In this document: positions 17,746 to 26,953 of the stretch, piece after piece
Layout: each line of letters begins with the position of its first letter
Numbering within the stretch: position 1 is the stretch's first letter
DNA from: an uncultured Pseudomonadota bacterium
GTDB taxonomy: Bacteria > Pseudomonadota > Alphaproteobacteria > Rs-D84
Assembly: GCA_937885575.1 (NCBI GenBank)
Contig: CALABO010000017.1
Span: 1 to 64,000, forward strand
Reading direction: 5' to 3'
DNA: 64,000 bases
The notes under the pieces: generated by a model
The model's input: the letters and a program-made list of their open reading frames with translations, nothing else
Databases searched by the model: none
Told to the model about the DNA's origin: nothing
Position numbers and translations under genes: made by a program

Positions 17746-20700
17746 ATGAAACGACTTGCTATACTTATTGGTGGACTGCTTGTACTGCCCGCATTTGCTG
17801 AGGTTGCACCCGTTTTCATCGAAGACGAAGGCGCACTTGAATACGCGGACGGCATGTATGATGAAAACGGTTTTTGGGTCGCGCCAGGGGCGGAAATTGT
17901 TGATGCGGAAACCGAAACCGCCACAACTGAAACGCAAACACCGGTAAAGATTTCACGCGCACCGGTAAATGCAACACCGGTTGCAAATCGAACAACATCA
18001 ACGCGTGCAATGCCCGCATCGGCGGGGGCGACGACGGCGTCGGGTCGCGGGTCGGCAAATGGAAATTCATCGCGTGTCGTTGCGGCACGAACAACAACAT
18101 CTGGGCGTACCGATGCATCACGCACGGTTGCATCGCGTGGAACGACATCCACATCGCCACGTGCGGGAACCGCAACATCAACAAGGACCACGACATCTAC
18201 GGCGGCAACGCGTGCGGCGGCGGCCCGAACAACGGGCGGTGCAACACGTGCGACCACGACAAATACTGGCGCAACCGTTGCGCGCACGGCGACAAGTACC
18301 GGACGGACTACCGCGGCACGAACCGCAACGGCGGCGGGCACGGCGCGTGCAACAACCACCGGGGCAGAGCGGATATCTATACGTGGTGGCGCGACGATGG
18401 ACAAAGTTGCATCGGCAAGTCCGGTTATTTCCGTATCGGGTGAATCGTCTAAACTTCTCAACAGTCAGGAAAAGCTTTACAATCCAAATGATCGTATGGC
18501 ATCAATTCGTCGGACACCAACAATTCGTATGTCGTCGCTAAATGGAATATCTGCGGAAACGACGGCGGTTTCGACAATGTCGTTGGAGGATATGAACGAC
18601 TTGGCGGAACTTACGGATTATTGCAAGGCGCAATATGCGAACTGTATGGATAATTATTGCAATGTCTTGGACGATAACCAGGGCCGGTGCAGTTGCAGTG
18701 CGAACATAAAAAACTATGCCAAGACAGAGGCGGCGTTAAAGACCGCAACCGAAGAATTACAAGATGTCGCGCAAAAGATTCAGTATATTGGACTTACTTC
18801 GCGAGAGGTTGAAACCCTGTTCACTGAAACGATTGCCGAAGAAACAATGCGCACCAAGGGCACGGACACCAGCCAACTGCAGGCCAGTTTGAACAAGATA
18901 AAGGATATGATTATCGATGTTAAATCCGGCACCGCAACCAGCAGCGCCAGCAACGATATCCTGGGGTTAAACTTTGACCTTTCGGGGTTGCTTGAATTTT
19001 CGTTTGACAGCACCGGTTTCGACCTTGGGTCGCTTTTCGGCACCACAAACACAAACAGTGTTAGCAACCAACGCGGCGAAGAACTTTATAAAACCGCGGC
19101 GGCGCGTTGCAAATCATCGGTGTTAAAGGCATGCACGGCGCGTGGTGTTGACGCATCAATTATCACGAACGCGTACGATTTGGAAATCGACCGCGAATGT
19201 ATGGCATATGAACGCAGTTTGAATGATTCCAACGACCAAATGTTGGCAACGGTTCGGAACGCGAAAAACGTTTTGCAAAAGGCGCGCCTTATGGTTGCGC
19301 AACAGAAAAACGCATACGACATGCGCGGTTGTATAAATGCGTTGGATGCCTGTATGCAGGATGAATTTGTCTGTGGTTCGGATTATGAAAATTGCCTTGA
19401 CCCGACGGGCCGTTATATCGTGAACGGTCAAATAGTGGTGGGCAGTCAGCCCGGCCACGCCATCGACCCGGAAATTTCATCACGTGTGGCCAGTGTGATG
19501 ACCAGTGACGTTTGCCGTGTGAACCTGTATCGGACATGGGATATACCGGGTGAAACATGCCGTGTCCATAGTGGCAGCCCCGCGGCGAATTATGAATCTT
19601 ACCCGACCGTAGATCAGGGTAATGCCTGGGGCAGTGGCACCGGCGACACATTGTCGGAATATATCAGTCAAACTGTGAAAAGCAATTCCGCCGAAAAGGT
19701 AAGCGAAAATATGTCGAAATACCTGCAAAACAAAATCGGGTATGTCAACAAAGATGGCCGCGCATACGGTATGTGCGTATCCGTCCTTAACAAATGCCAA
19801 GATTACAGTTACGACGGCAAAGGCACATCCGCAAAGTATAAACAGGATAACGATGTTATCAAACAATACCTTGCGCGCGTTTTGATTCAGATAAAGGCGA
19901 AACAGGATGAAATCCTGGCCAACTATGCCGAAACATGCGTTAGTGACGTCACTTCATGCCTGGGGCAGAACGGTTATCCAACCGAAGATCCATCCGATTG
20001 GGAAGATGACCCGCATGTGTACAGCACGAACACAACCAAAATGAATATCGCGGTCAACGCGTGCCGTGCACAAATCGTCACATGTATGTCGGTGAACGGA
20101 TATTCAATCGACACACCAACCCCAACGGAAATGAATTGCTGGGTCCAGGGATTATTATACAGCACATCCACCGATGAATGTATGATTGATAATATCCATG
20201 ATAATCCGTGTTCACCTGAAACAATAGAACAATGTACTCAGGGAACATGTACATCAACATTGGGAAGCGACTATACATGGTGCACAACGGTCAATAGCCC
20301 AAGTTGCATGCTTACAACACAATGTCCAACCCCAAAGAATAATGTAATAATTAATTGTGGTGATTATGGTACGTGGACCGGAACTGGTGCACAACCCGTC
20401 TATCCTGTTCCCATTGGGTCAAGTATATCACTCAATTGGTCAACGTATTGCACACCAAAAAACGATGAGTGGGAATTTGGTTATTGGACTTGCGGCAATT
20501 CAAACGCACACTTGAATAACAATTATCAATATAAACCATCCGCAAATAACACTACTTGTACGGTGCACTGGCAACAAAAAAATCCCGAGGTTACAACACG
20601 CACATTGAATATCAATTGTGGAAGTGGGGGATATTTTACTGGATCAACACCAGGTAGTAATTGTAATCCATCTGGTTCATGTGGGCAGGTTTCTGTTATA

Positions 20701-22350
20701 AGCAACAATTGTGTGGAATTGAATGATTATTGTGAATGGCCGCTTTTTTCGGGTGGCGTAATGCCATGGAATTGTACTGGCAATTCCCTTTCCAATGGGG
20801 ATCATATGTGTCCACAAACGGATAATATTACTTGTACTGCTGGCACCGGTCCTACACCATCAACCAATTATTCTGTTAATTTAACTTGTGGGGCCGGGAC
20901 CACTGGTGGCGAGTACGCGTTTACCGCATCAAGTGGTTCAACACTAACGCTTTCGGGCCGTTGTCAGTGTAATGGCGGTATTTATAATAAACTCTCATGG
21001 GGCGGTGACTGCGCTGGCAAAGGCAACTCTTTCCCCGTGAACGACGATATCGATTGCACCGCGACATGTTCAGGTCAGGGCGGTGGTGAAGAACATACGG
21101 TTACCGTCTATTGTGGGCTTGAACAGTTTGTCCCAAATAGCAATTCCGAAGTATTATGTTCAGATGGGACTTGTGGTCAGGTCACTGTCGGGAGCGGTAA
21201 ATGTGTAAATTTGGGCCAGTATTGCAGTAATGCTAGTGCGTTATCGGCTTTTGACTGTAATGTCGCGGGTAGTTTGCAATCCGATGAATTAACAATATGT
21301 CCACAAACGGACGGTATATCCTGTGCACTAAACACCAAAGATCCCGGCACCGCCACGGGTGGCATGCGTTATGTCAGAATTGAAAATGCGGGCGGCACCC
21401 GTGTTTCACAAGAAAGAAAAGGTGGAATGTTAACAAATGAAATGGAATATGTTTGGGTTGATACCGACGGATCCAGTACCTGTGGGGCGCCCGGTGTTTA
21501 TATCGCCAACACTGAAACAAATTCATTGGCCTGCAACACGCCTGTCACCAGTATTGGTTGGTGGCGTAAACCGGAAACCCGCAGTTCTGGATTTTATATA
21601 ACCCTTGACACTGGCGAAAAGGTTTTGTTCGCACGCGAATGGGGGGCAATTGTCACGGAAAACCTTGGCAAACTTGTCGCAACCGACCCGAACACAACGC
21701 TTGTTGCAGAACCGACAGTTTATGATATTCAGGTTGCATATACTTCCTTTGATGAAGGAAATAAAACTTGGAATAACACGTTTGCGCCAAATGTACCTAA
21801 CTATCTGGAATACTATGTCCACAACACGTTCGACATAAATTTCTATCCGAACCGCCCGAATAACGCTGGTTCAGATGAAAAGACCACATACAGGTATGTC
21901 GAAGGTGATGGATATTATACCATGAACGGAATCAAGAAGGACAAGGCACCAACGGTTAACGATTATGCCCAAGAATACACTTTCCGTGGGTTTTATCCGG
22001 GAAAGTTGAACGCAGTGTCGGATAATGATACGACCGGAATGGTTTGGCCGACCACAGGCGGCGGCCAAAGCCCAGTTTCGTTAAATAACGTCAAATGGGT
22101 TCTGTCAACGATGGATCCGAATTTTAGCGGTCTGAATCTGTATGCCGCCTGGGCCAAGAATTGTCCGAGCCAACTTCCCAATGGGATGCAAAAATGTCAG
22201 TTAACGATTGGTACGGACGGTTCTGTCACATATATCGTTGAATGTCTGGATGGGTATGAACAAATTGGTTCTGGCGCCGATGCAGAATGCATCACTCCGG
22301 GCAGCAATTGGCGCAGCGTAGAATTCGCCGGCGCCACGGCCGCGTATTAA
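17746..22350 (+). CDS. Giant secreted cysteine-rich protein with Thr/Arg/Ala-rich region and tandem Cys repeats
   Basis: A signal peptide (MKRLAILIGGLLVLPAFAEV) directs export. ATG 17746 follows AAGGAAGG, and an upstream in-frame extension passes through the U repeat and is rejected. Of 1534 residues, about 49-219 are a low-complexity Thr/Ala/Arg/Ser segment. Residues 265-690 look helical with clustered cysteines (YCKAQYANCMDNYCNVLDD, SVLKACTARG, CLDPTGRY). Residues 866-1199 contain four related cysteine-rich modules, each opening with a beta-strand ending in xCG. Residues about 1205-1534 hold beta-rich sequence with an FYPGKL...LNLYAAWA module resembling Listeria/Bacteroidetes InlB-type beta-grasp repeats. 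A promoter-like TTGCGT-N16-GATAAA lies at 17690-17717. Likely an exported surface protein; function unknown. Confidence 0.85.
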   Translation: MKRLAILIGGLLVLPAFAEVAPVFIEDEGALEYADGMYDENGFWVAPGAEIVDAETETATTETQTPVKISRAPVNATPVANRTTSTRAMPASAGATTASGRGSANGNSSRVVAARTTTSGRTDASRTVASRGTTSTSPRAGTATSTRTTTSTAATRAAAARTTGGATRATTTNTGATVARTATSTGRTTAARTATAAGTARATTTGAERISIRGGATMDKVASASPVISVSGESSKLLNSQEKLYNPNDRMASIRRTPTIRMSSLNGISAETTAVSTMSLEDMNDLAELTDYCKAQYANCMDNYCNVLDDNQGRCSCSANIKNYAKTEAALKTATEELQDVAQKIQYIGLTSREVETLFTETIAEETMRTKGTDTSQLQASLNKIKDMIIDVKSGTATSSASNDILGLNFDLSGLLEFSFDSTGFDLGSLFGTTNTNSVSNQRGEELYKTAAARCKSSVLKACTARGVDASIITNAYDLEIDRECMAYERSLNDSNDQMLATVRNAKNVLQKARLMVAQQKNAYDMRGCINALDACMQDEFVCGSDYENCLDPTGRYIVNGQIVVGSQPGHAIDPEISSRVASVMTSDVCRVNLYRTWDIPGETCRVHSGSPAANYESYPTVDQGNAWGSGTGDTLSEYISQTVKSNSAEKVSENMSKYLQNKIGYVNKDGRAYGMCVSVLNKCQDYSYDGKGTSAKYKQDNDVIKQYLARVLIQIKAKQDEILANYAETCVSDVTSCLGQNGYPTEDPSDWEDDPHVYSTNTTKMNIAVNACRAQIVTCMSVNGYSIDTPTPTEMNCWVQGLLYSTSTDECMIDNIHDNPCSPETIEQCTQGTCTSTLGSDYTWCTTVNSPSCMLTTQCPTPKNNVIINCGDYGTWTGTGAQPVYPVPIGSSISLNWSTYCTPKNDEWEFGYWTCGNSNAHLNNNYQYKPSANNTTCTVHWQQKNPEVTTRTLNINCGSGGYFTGSTPGSNCNPSGSCGQVSVISNNCVELNDYCEWPLFSGGVMPWNCTGNSLSNGDHMCPQTDNITCTAGTGPTPSTNYSVNLTCGAGTTGGEYAFTASSGSTLTLSGRCQCNGGIYNKLSWGGDCAGKGNSFPVNDDIDCTATCSGQGGGEEHTVTVYCGLEQFVPNSNSEVLCSDGTCGQVTVGSGKCVNLGQYCSNASALSAFDCNVAGSLQSDELTICPQTDGISCALNTKDPGTATGGMRYVRIENAGGTRVSQERKGGMLTNEMEYVWVDTDGSSTCGAPGVYIANTETNSLACNTPVTSIGWWRKPETRSSGFYITLDTGEKVLFAREWGAIVTENLGKLVATDPNTTLVAEPTVYDIQVAYTSFDEGNKTWNNTFAPNVPNYLEYYVHNTFDINFYPNRPNNAGSDEKTTYRYVEGDGYYTMNGIKKDKAPTVNDYAQEYTFRGFYPGKLNAVSDNDTTGMVWPTTGGGQSPVSLNNVKWVLSTMDPNFSGLNLYAAWAKNCPSQLPNGMQKCQLTIGTDGSVTYIVECLDGYEQIGSGADAECITPGSNWRSVEFAGATAAY

Positions 22351-22357
22351 AGGGGCC

Positions 22358-22561
22358 CGTCATACCGCGGAAACGCGATATCTCCGCGGGGGGGCAGAGA
22401 GCAGTTCCCCTCCTGCGGAGGGGTGGCCGAAGGCCGGGGTGGTCTTTTACGGATTGTCTGGAATCAGAAAGACCACCTCCCGGCTTCGCCGTACTCCTCC
22501 ACAGGAGGAGAACCTGGACCGCGACGGGCCCGACGAGATTCCGCCTTTCGGCGGAATGACG
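22358..22561 (+). repeat. V element (CGTCAT...ATGACG) carrying an inserted U doublet
   Basis: CGTCAT at 22358-22363 and ATGACG at 22556-22561 match the ends of the compact 50-bp V element at 48587-48636, as does the internal GATTCCGCC-TTTC-GGCGGAATGACG hairpin. Between them sits a U doublet: forward U (22404-22444), a 26-base spacer, then reverse U (22471-22513). This doublet has its tails facing inward, the opposite arrangement to the doublets at 17495 and 61405. Confidence 0.8.
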
Positions 22562-22582
22562 AATAAAAAAAGGAAACATACT

Positions 22583-24019
22583 ATGAAACGTTTTTTGACA
22601 TGTGCACTGTGTTTTGTGTCATTACCGGCCGTTGCCGTCACGCTTTATTATGAACAGGGCGGTGCCTGCCCCGGGTTGTATAAGACCCGACCGTTGTCTG
22701 GTTGCAACGCGACCCAGGTCACACACCTTGACGTGACACCAATGTCTGATACGGTTTTTGACGGGTTCAAGGTCAATGGCCAAACGGTCGTCTATGCTGA
22801 CGGAACCGTTGCATCAAACGCCGCCGATATATTGCGCGGTGCATCACTCACATCCGATAAAATCCAACAAAGTTATACATGCCAAAGCGGGTTTTCAGAA
22901 AATAATAACGGCGTTTGTGTGGATTATAACGGCAATATGACCTATGTCGATTTTGAAAATGGTGTTGAGGAGAGCGGATTTGAGGTCGAGCCGGCCAACC
23001 TTGGGCGTGGTGGCGCCGGCAGTAACGAATGTGTTCATTCAAAATTCAAAGTGAAAATTCACTGGTGCCCGCCAAAATACGGTGCTTATACCGGAAATTG
23101 GTCAAATGGACTTAGCGGTTGGAATCCACCATCTGTTCCGGAAAACTTCGGTTACCCAGAACTTTGGCCAAGCGATAGCGATTGTAATACAGCTGATGAA
23201 GTATTATATTACGATTGGAAAGACAGGGGAACATCAAGCGCATCATATCACAAAAATTCGTATACGGGTCCGTTGGTAACATCCATAAATAAACCCGATG
23301 GCAAGTTCAACGGTTGGACGTTACGTGGTTTCTACCTGCTTGAAGATGATTTGTATGATGTGCCATCTGGATGTAACGCAAGTACTAATGCAACATATAG
23401 TCCAATATGCTATAGTTATTGGGGAAATCGTAATTATTTTGCGAAACGCCGTGTGGTAACGGCAACTAATACCGAAGGTACAGCGCGCCTTGGATTGCCA
23501 AAACCGAATAGCAATACCATCACAAATTATGTTGATTTGGATGATAGTCATAACGGGGCGAACGGTGCATGGTCAAATACGCGTTGGACTGTGTACGATT
23601 GTTCAATTACTCATAAACAAGCCGAAAATAAAACCTATCACCTTTATGCTGGTTGGGCGCGGGATTGTGAAACGCCAAATGATGGGACGTGCAATCTGGC
23701 AATAAGACGTACCGGACTATCACAAAGTAATAACAAAGGCGACGCATTCTATACCACAACATGCAACAATGGCGCGACACCAACTGGTAATGGCACATAC
23801 AATCCGATTTGCCCTGAAAAATGTGCTCTTAACAATCTCAGTGCTTGCACTCAATCGGAATGTTTAAACCTTAACGGGACTAATTGGTGTGCCGGAACAC
23901 CACAGTGCGTGTTGGGTTCTAGCGCACGGCTATGTTGCATGAATAGCCTTGCAAATTGCACAAGTTCGAAAGATTGTGAATCTGTTGGGGGGACTTGGAA
24001 CGGAACCACATGTCAATAA
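22583..24019 (+). CDS. Secreted cysteine-rich protein related to the upstream giant protein
   Basis: The 478-residue product has a signal peptide (MKRFLTCALCFVSLPAVAV) and a mature, Asn/Thr/Gly-rich, cysteine-rich sequence. It contains NGWTLRGFYLLEDD...KTYHLYAGWARDC (about residues 240-375), the same FY...LYAxWA module seen at the C-terminus of the 1534-residue protein. The end carries about a dozen cysteines in a C-x-x-LxxCTxSxC pattern suggesting disulfide repeats. AAAAAAGGAAAC precedes ATG 22583; a longer frame through the repeat is rejected. It shares orientation and protein type with the previous gene, suggesting the two arose by duplication or act together, although a repeat block separates them. 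Function unknown. Confidence 0.82.
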   Translation: MKRFLTCALCFVSLPAVAVTLYYEQGGACPGLYKTRPLSGCNATQVTHLDVTPMSDTVFDGFKVNGQTVVYADGTVASNAADILRGASLTSDKIQQSYTCQSGFSENNNGVCVDYNGNMTYVDFENGVEESGFEVEPANLGRGGAGSNECVHSKFKVKIHWCPPKYGAYTGNWSNGLSGWNPPSVPENFGYPELWPSDSDCNTADEVLYYDWKDRGTSSASYHKNSYTGPLVTSINKPDGKFNGWTLRGFYLLEDDLYDVPSGCNASTNATYSPICYSYWGNRNYFAKRRVVTATNTEGTARLGLPKPNSNTITNYVDLDDSHNGANGAWSNTRWTVYDCSITHKQAENKTYHLYAGWARDCETPNDGTCNLAIRRTGLSQSNNKGDAFYTTTCNNGATPTGNGTYNPICPEKCALNNLSACTQSECLNLNGTNWCAGTPQCVLGSSARLCCMNSLANCTSSKDCESVGGTWNGTTCQ

Positions 24020-24039
24020 ATCTATATGCACAAGCAATA

Positions 24040-24064
24040 ACGGGGCGGTGCCCCGTTTTTTTTT
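24040..24064 (+). terminator. Intrinsic terminator after the secreted-protein gene
   Basis: ACGGGGC-GGT-GCCCCGT (24040-24056) is followed by nine T's, a textbook terminator 20 bases after the stop codon. Confidence 0.9.
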
Positions 24065-24066
24065 GA

Positions 24067-24146
24067 CCATCACTAACACTAATCACTTACACCAAGCCAG
24101 GGCTTTGCCCTGGCGCAGTCTCGCTGTAGCGAAGCGAAAGCGGATA
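24067..24146 (+). repeat. T-type tract and GC hairpins between convergent genes
   Basis: CATCACTAACACTAATCACTTACACC is split here into T-type heptamers (24067-24092), followed by the hairpin GCCAGGGC-TTT-GCCCTGGC (24097-24115) and a CGCTGTAGCG/AGCGAAAGCG stretch like the variable arm of the U doublet at 61405. It separates the forward secreted-protein gene from the reverse IHF-like gene. Confidence 0.65.
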
Positions 24147-24147
24147 A

Positions 24148-24435
24148 TCACTTCTTTGACACCCGTTCGCGGAATTCGGCGCAGGGGCGGAAAGACACAA
24201 CGCGTCGTGCCGTCACAATTGCCATCTCGCCGGTCTTTGGGTTGCGACCAATGCGTGCCGATTTATCCAAAATTCTGAAAGTACCGAACCCGGCGAACTT
24301 TACCTCTTCGCCATTTACCAATGCTTCGCATATTTCATCGAATATCACATCAATTAGTTTTCCCGACTGGGCCGCCGTAAAACCAAAGTCATCGCGTAAT
24401 ATTGTTGCCAAATCGTTTCTTGTAATTGTTGCCAT
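24148..24435 (-). CDS. ihfA: HU/IHF-family DNA-bending protein, probable IHF alpha subunit
   Basis: The 95-residue basic protein has the complete DNABII fold. Helical N-terminal dimerisation segments (MATITRNDLATILRDDFGFT) are followed by the GFGTFRI strand and the beta-arm with the near-invariant GRNPKTGE and its proline (about residue 66) that intercalates DNA, then RVVSFRPCAEFRERV. The arm and the F-R-P ending resemble IHF alpha more than HU, but distinguishing IHF-alpha from IHF-beta or HU by eye is uncertain. It would bend DNA and assist nucleoid organisation and transcription. The stop codon abuts the T-type repeat; tRNA-Arg is divergent upstream. Confidence 0.85.
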   Translation of the reverse strand: MATITRNDLATILRDDFGFTAAQSGKLIDVIFDEICEALVNGEEVKFAGFGTFRILDKSARIGRNPKTGEMAIVTARRVVSFRPCAEFRERVSKK

Positions 24436-24533
24436 TTTTTATAATCCCCCGATTGTGTCTTACATGCCAAGGTATTATACAGATTTTAATATAACTTGCA
24501 ATATCAAAATCAAAGATTAAAATATAATCTCGT

Positions 24534-24609
24534 GTCCCCATAGTTCAATCGGATAGAACAAGTTCCTCCTAAGAATTAGATGTCGGTTCGATTCCGGCTG
24601 GGGATACCA
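24534..24609 (+). tRNA. tRNA-Arg (CCT anticodon)
   Basis: Acceptor GTCCCCA (24534-24540) pairs with TGGGGAT (24599-24605), followed by discriminator A and encoded CCA. The D-arm has GTTCAATCGGATAGAAC, the anticodon loop CTCCTAA gives CCT, and the T-arm has GGTTCGATTCC. A TATAAT at 24523-24528 lies just upstream, so transcription starts almost at the mature 5' end. It reads AGG codons. Confidence 0.93.
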
Positions 24610-24626
24610 AGTAAAATGGATCTAAC

Positions 24627-24956
24627 ATGAAAAATCGCGCCGTAAAAATCGGTATTATCGCCGGAATTTTGCCACACATGTTTTGTTGTGTGCTGCCGGT
24701 GGTGTTGGGGTTGGTTGGGCTGGTTGCGCCGGGCGCATTGGATCATGATTTTATCCCAGAAAACGCGGAAAAATGGCTGTTTGTTTTTTCGGGATTAATG
24801 CTGTTGCTGTCGTGGATTATGTATTTTTCAAATCGCAAATGCGATTGCCGGCACTGTGACGAAACGCACCACCACCGTGTCCAGATGATAATTTTAATCT
24901 GTATCACAATTTTAACAATCGGCGGAATTGCCGCGCATCTGTTTTTACATCATTGA
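24627..24956 (+). CDS. Small inner-membrane protein with Cys/His metal-like motifs (MerT/MerC-like)
   Basis: The 109-residue protein has three hydrophobic segments (about residues 7-32, 47-66 and 85-106). A vicinal cysteine pair sits inside the first helix (MFCCVLPV) and a cytoplasmic-side loop is dense in metal ligands (CDCRHCDETHHHR, about residues 72-84). A Cys pair in TM1 plus Cys/His loops recalls MerT/MerC mercury transporters and similar heavy-metal membrane proteins, but no mer genes are nearby, so a metal role is only inferred. It starts 17 bases after the CCA of tRNA-Arg and may share its transcript. It converges on the M13 peptidase gene. Confidence 0.7.
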   Translation: MKNRAVKIGIIAGILPHMFCCVLPVVLGLVGLVAPGALDHDFIPENAEKWLFVFSGLMLLLSWIMYFSNRKCDCRHCDETHHHRVQMIILICITILTIGGIAAHLFLHH

Positions 24957-24963
24957 AAATTTT

Positions 24964-26952
24964 TTACCATAAACGCGTGCGCTTTTCCGGCGCAAGGTAA
25001 AGTTTGTCACCGGGCTTCACCCCAAACACATCATACCACGCATCAATATGCGGCAAAATTCCGTTTACGCGCCAGCGTTGCAGCGAATGTTCGTTCGTTT
25101 TTGTTTGAACCAAAACCTGTTCGGGGCGAATATTCCCCGCCCACGCGCCCGCGTATGCAATAAAGAATCGCATATCCGGTGTCAGGTTATCGACCGTTTC
25201 AGATTTTTTTCCAAAATTTTTATACGCCGTATACGCAATTGTTACGCCGCCATAGTCCGCCAAATTTTCACCCAACGTAAATTCACCGTTCGCATGCGTG
25301 TCGGGCGCGACCAAGATATTATCGAAATATTTCCGCATAACATTTGCGCGCGCGGTAAATGCGTCCGCATCTGCGTTTGTCCACCAATCACGCATGTTTC
25401 CTTTTTCATCAAAGTGCCGACCCGAATCATCAAACCCGTGCGTCATTTCATGCCCGATTATTGCGCCAATCGCGCCATAGTTAAACGCATCGTCCGCGGT
25501 CATATCAAAAAATGGTGGTTGCAGGATTCCCGCGGGAAAGCAAATCTCGTTCGTTGTTGGATCGTAATACGCGTTGATTTCATGCGCGTTCATATACCAA
25601 ATGGTCGGGTCTTTTTTCGCACCGATTTTTGCCAACCAAAATTTATCTTCGAATTTCGCAACACGCATCATATTTTCAAACAAACTTTCATCTTTATCTA
25701 AATGCAAATTCGAATAATCGCGCCATTTGTCCGGATATCCAATCTTTGCGCGAAACGCGTCAAGTTTGCGCAGCGCGTTCGCGCGCGTTTCATCCGACAT
25801 CCAACTAAGTTTCTGAATACGCGCGCGATATGCACGGCGCAGGTTTTCAACCAATTCTTGCATACGCATTTTAGCGGCTGCCGGAAAATATTTTGTGACA
25901 TAAAGTCGTCCGATTTCTTCACCAATTGCACCGTTCAACATACCAATTGCACGTTTCCAACGTGGCTTTTGTTCGCGTTGCCCCGACATTTCGCGATTGA
26001 AAAAGTCAAATGTTATCTCATAAGTATCATCGTCTAACAGCGAATCGGCCGCCAAAATAACATGATATTTCAAATACGCCTTTATCAAATTGATGTCGGT
26101 ATCATTTATAATTTTTATTGATTCTTTTATCGCCTCTGGCTGGCCTACATTGATAAATTCCGCGGCGTTCGCGCCACGCGCATCAAAATATGTTTTCCAA
26201 TCGAACCCGTCATATTCGCGTATAAAATCATCACGTGAAATTTTATGATAGTTTGCATGCGGGTCGCGCAATTTTTCCTTTGTATAGAAAGATTTTGCCA
26301 TGCGTTCTTCGAACCCGTAAATTTTTTTTGCATCCGCATCAACGCCAAAGTTCTTTAATTGTTTCGCAATAAATTCGACATATTTTTTGCGAATGTCTTT
26401 TGTGCGTGCATCGTCATCAAAATAATAGTCGCGCGGCAAACCAATTCCCGATTGGTGCAGGCCGTAAATGAAATGTTCACTGTCGCCCGCATCAATTTCA
26501 ACCGTGTCGCCCCAGAACCCACCAAAATACGCATGACTTTCGCCAAGATATTTCGGCAAATCTGATGCGGATTTTATTGCGTCGATTTTTTCAAAATACG
26601 GTTTAACGGGATTTGTTTTGTCGGCATTTAATTTATCCGCGTTCATCGCAACACTGTAAAGCAAACCGATTTTTCCGTTATCGTTTTCGGCAATTTCGCG
26701 AACGCGATGCAGGTTTGTGTCAATTAAAACCTCAAACACGCCATAGCGCGTATAGTCGTCGGGAACCGGATTCGCGCGCCGCCAACGCAGTGTCACAAAG
26801 TCGAAAAAATCATCCGCCGGATTTATTGAAAAATCCAAATTATTTACATTTATACCAATGCCCATTTTTTTACCCCCTTTGATTTCAATTGCAAACATTA
26901 CCGCAAGTGCGACGGCAATAATTCCAAAAATGTTTAATACTGTATGTCGCAT
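24964..26952 (-). CDS. M13 (neprilysin/PepO) family zinc metallopeptidase
   Basis: The 662-residue protein has a single N-terminal hydrophobic segment (about residues 7-23) suggesting a signal anchor or signal peptide, and therefore periplasmic or surface exposure. The gluzincin catalytic site HEMTH has H501, E502 and H505 (IIGHEMTHGFDDSG). The third zinc ligand is the Glu in GENLADYGG about 60 residues on. The upstream NAYYDPTTNEICFPAGILQPPFF is the M13 substrate-binding signature (NAYY in place of the classic NAFY). It would cleave peptides up to roughly 30-40 residues. It lies directly after hemW, only one base separating the two frames on the reverse strand, so they are probably co-transcribed. 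Confidence 0.92.
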   Translation of the reverse strand: MRHTVLNIFGIIAVALAVMFAIEIKGGKKMGIGINVNNLDFSINPADDFFDFVTLRWRRANPVPDDYTRYGVFEVLIDTNLHRVREIAENDNGKIGLLYSVAMNADKLNADKTNPVKPYFEKIDAIKSASDLPKYLGESHAYFGGFWGDTVEIDAGDSEHFIYGLHQSGIGLPRDYYFDDDARTKDIRKKYVEFIAKQLKNFGVDADAKKIYGFEERMAKSFYTKEKLRDPHANYHKISRDDFIREYDGFDWKTYFDARGANAAEFINVGQPEAIKESIKIINDTDINLIKAYLKYHVILAADSLLDDDTYEITFDFFNREMSGQREQKPRWKRAIGMLNGAIGEEIGRLYVTKYFPAAAKMRMQELVENLRRAYRARIQKLSWMSDETRANALRKLDAFRAKIGYPDKWRDYSNLHLDKDESLFENMMRVAKFEDKFWLAKIGAKKDPTIWYMNAHEINAYYDPTTNEICFPAGILQPPFFDMTADDAFNYGAIGAIIGHEMTHGFDDSGRHFDEKGNMRDWWTNADADAFTARANVMRKYFDNILVAPDTHANGEFTLGENLADYGGVTIAYTAYKNFGKKSETVDNLTPDMRFFIAYAGAWAGNIRPEQVLVQTKTNEHSLQRWRVNGILPHIDAWYDVFGVKPGDKLYLAPEKRTRLW

Positions 26953-26953
26953 T

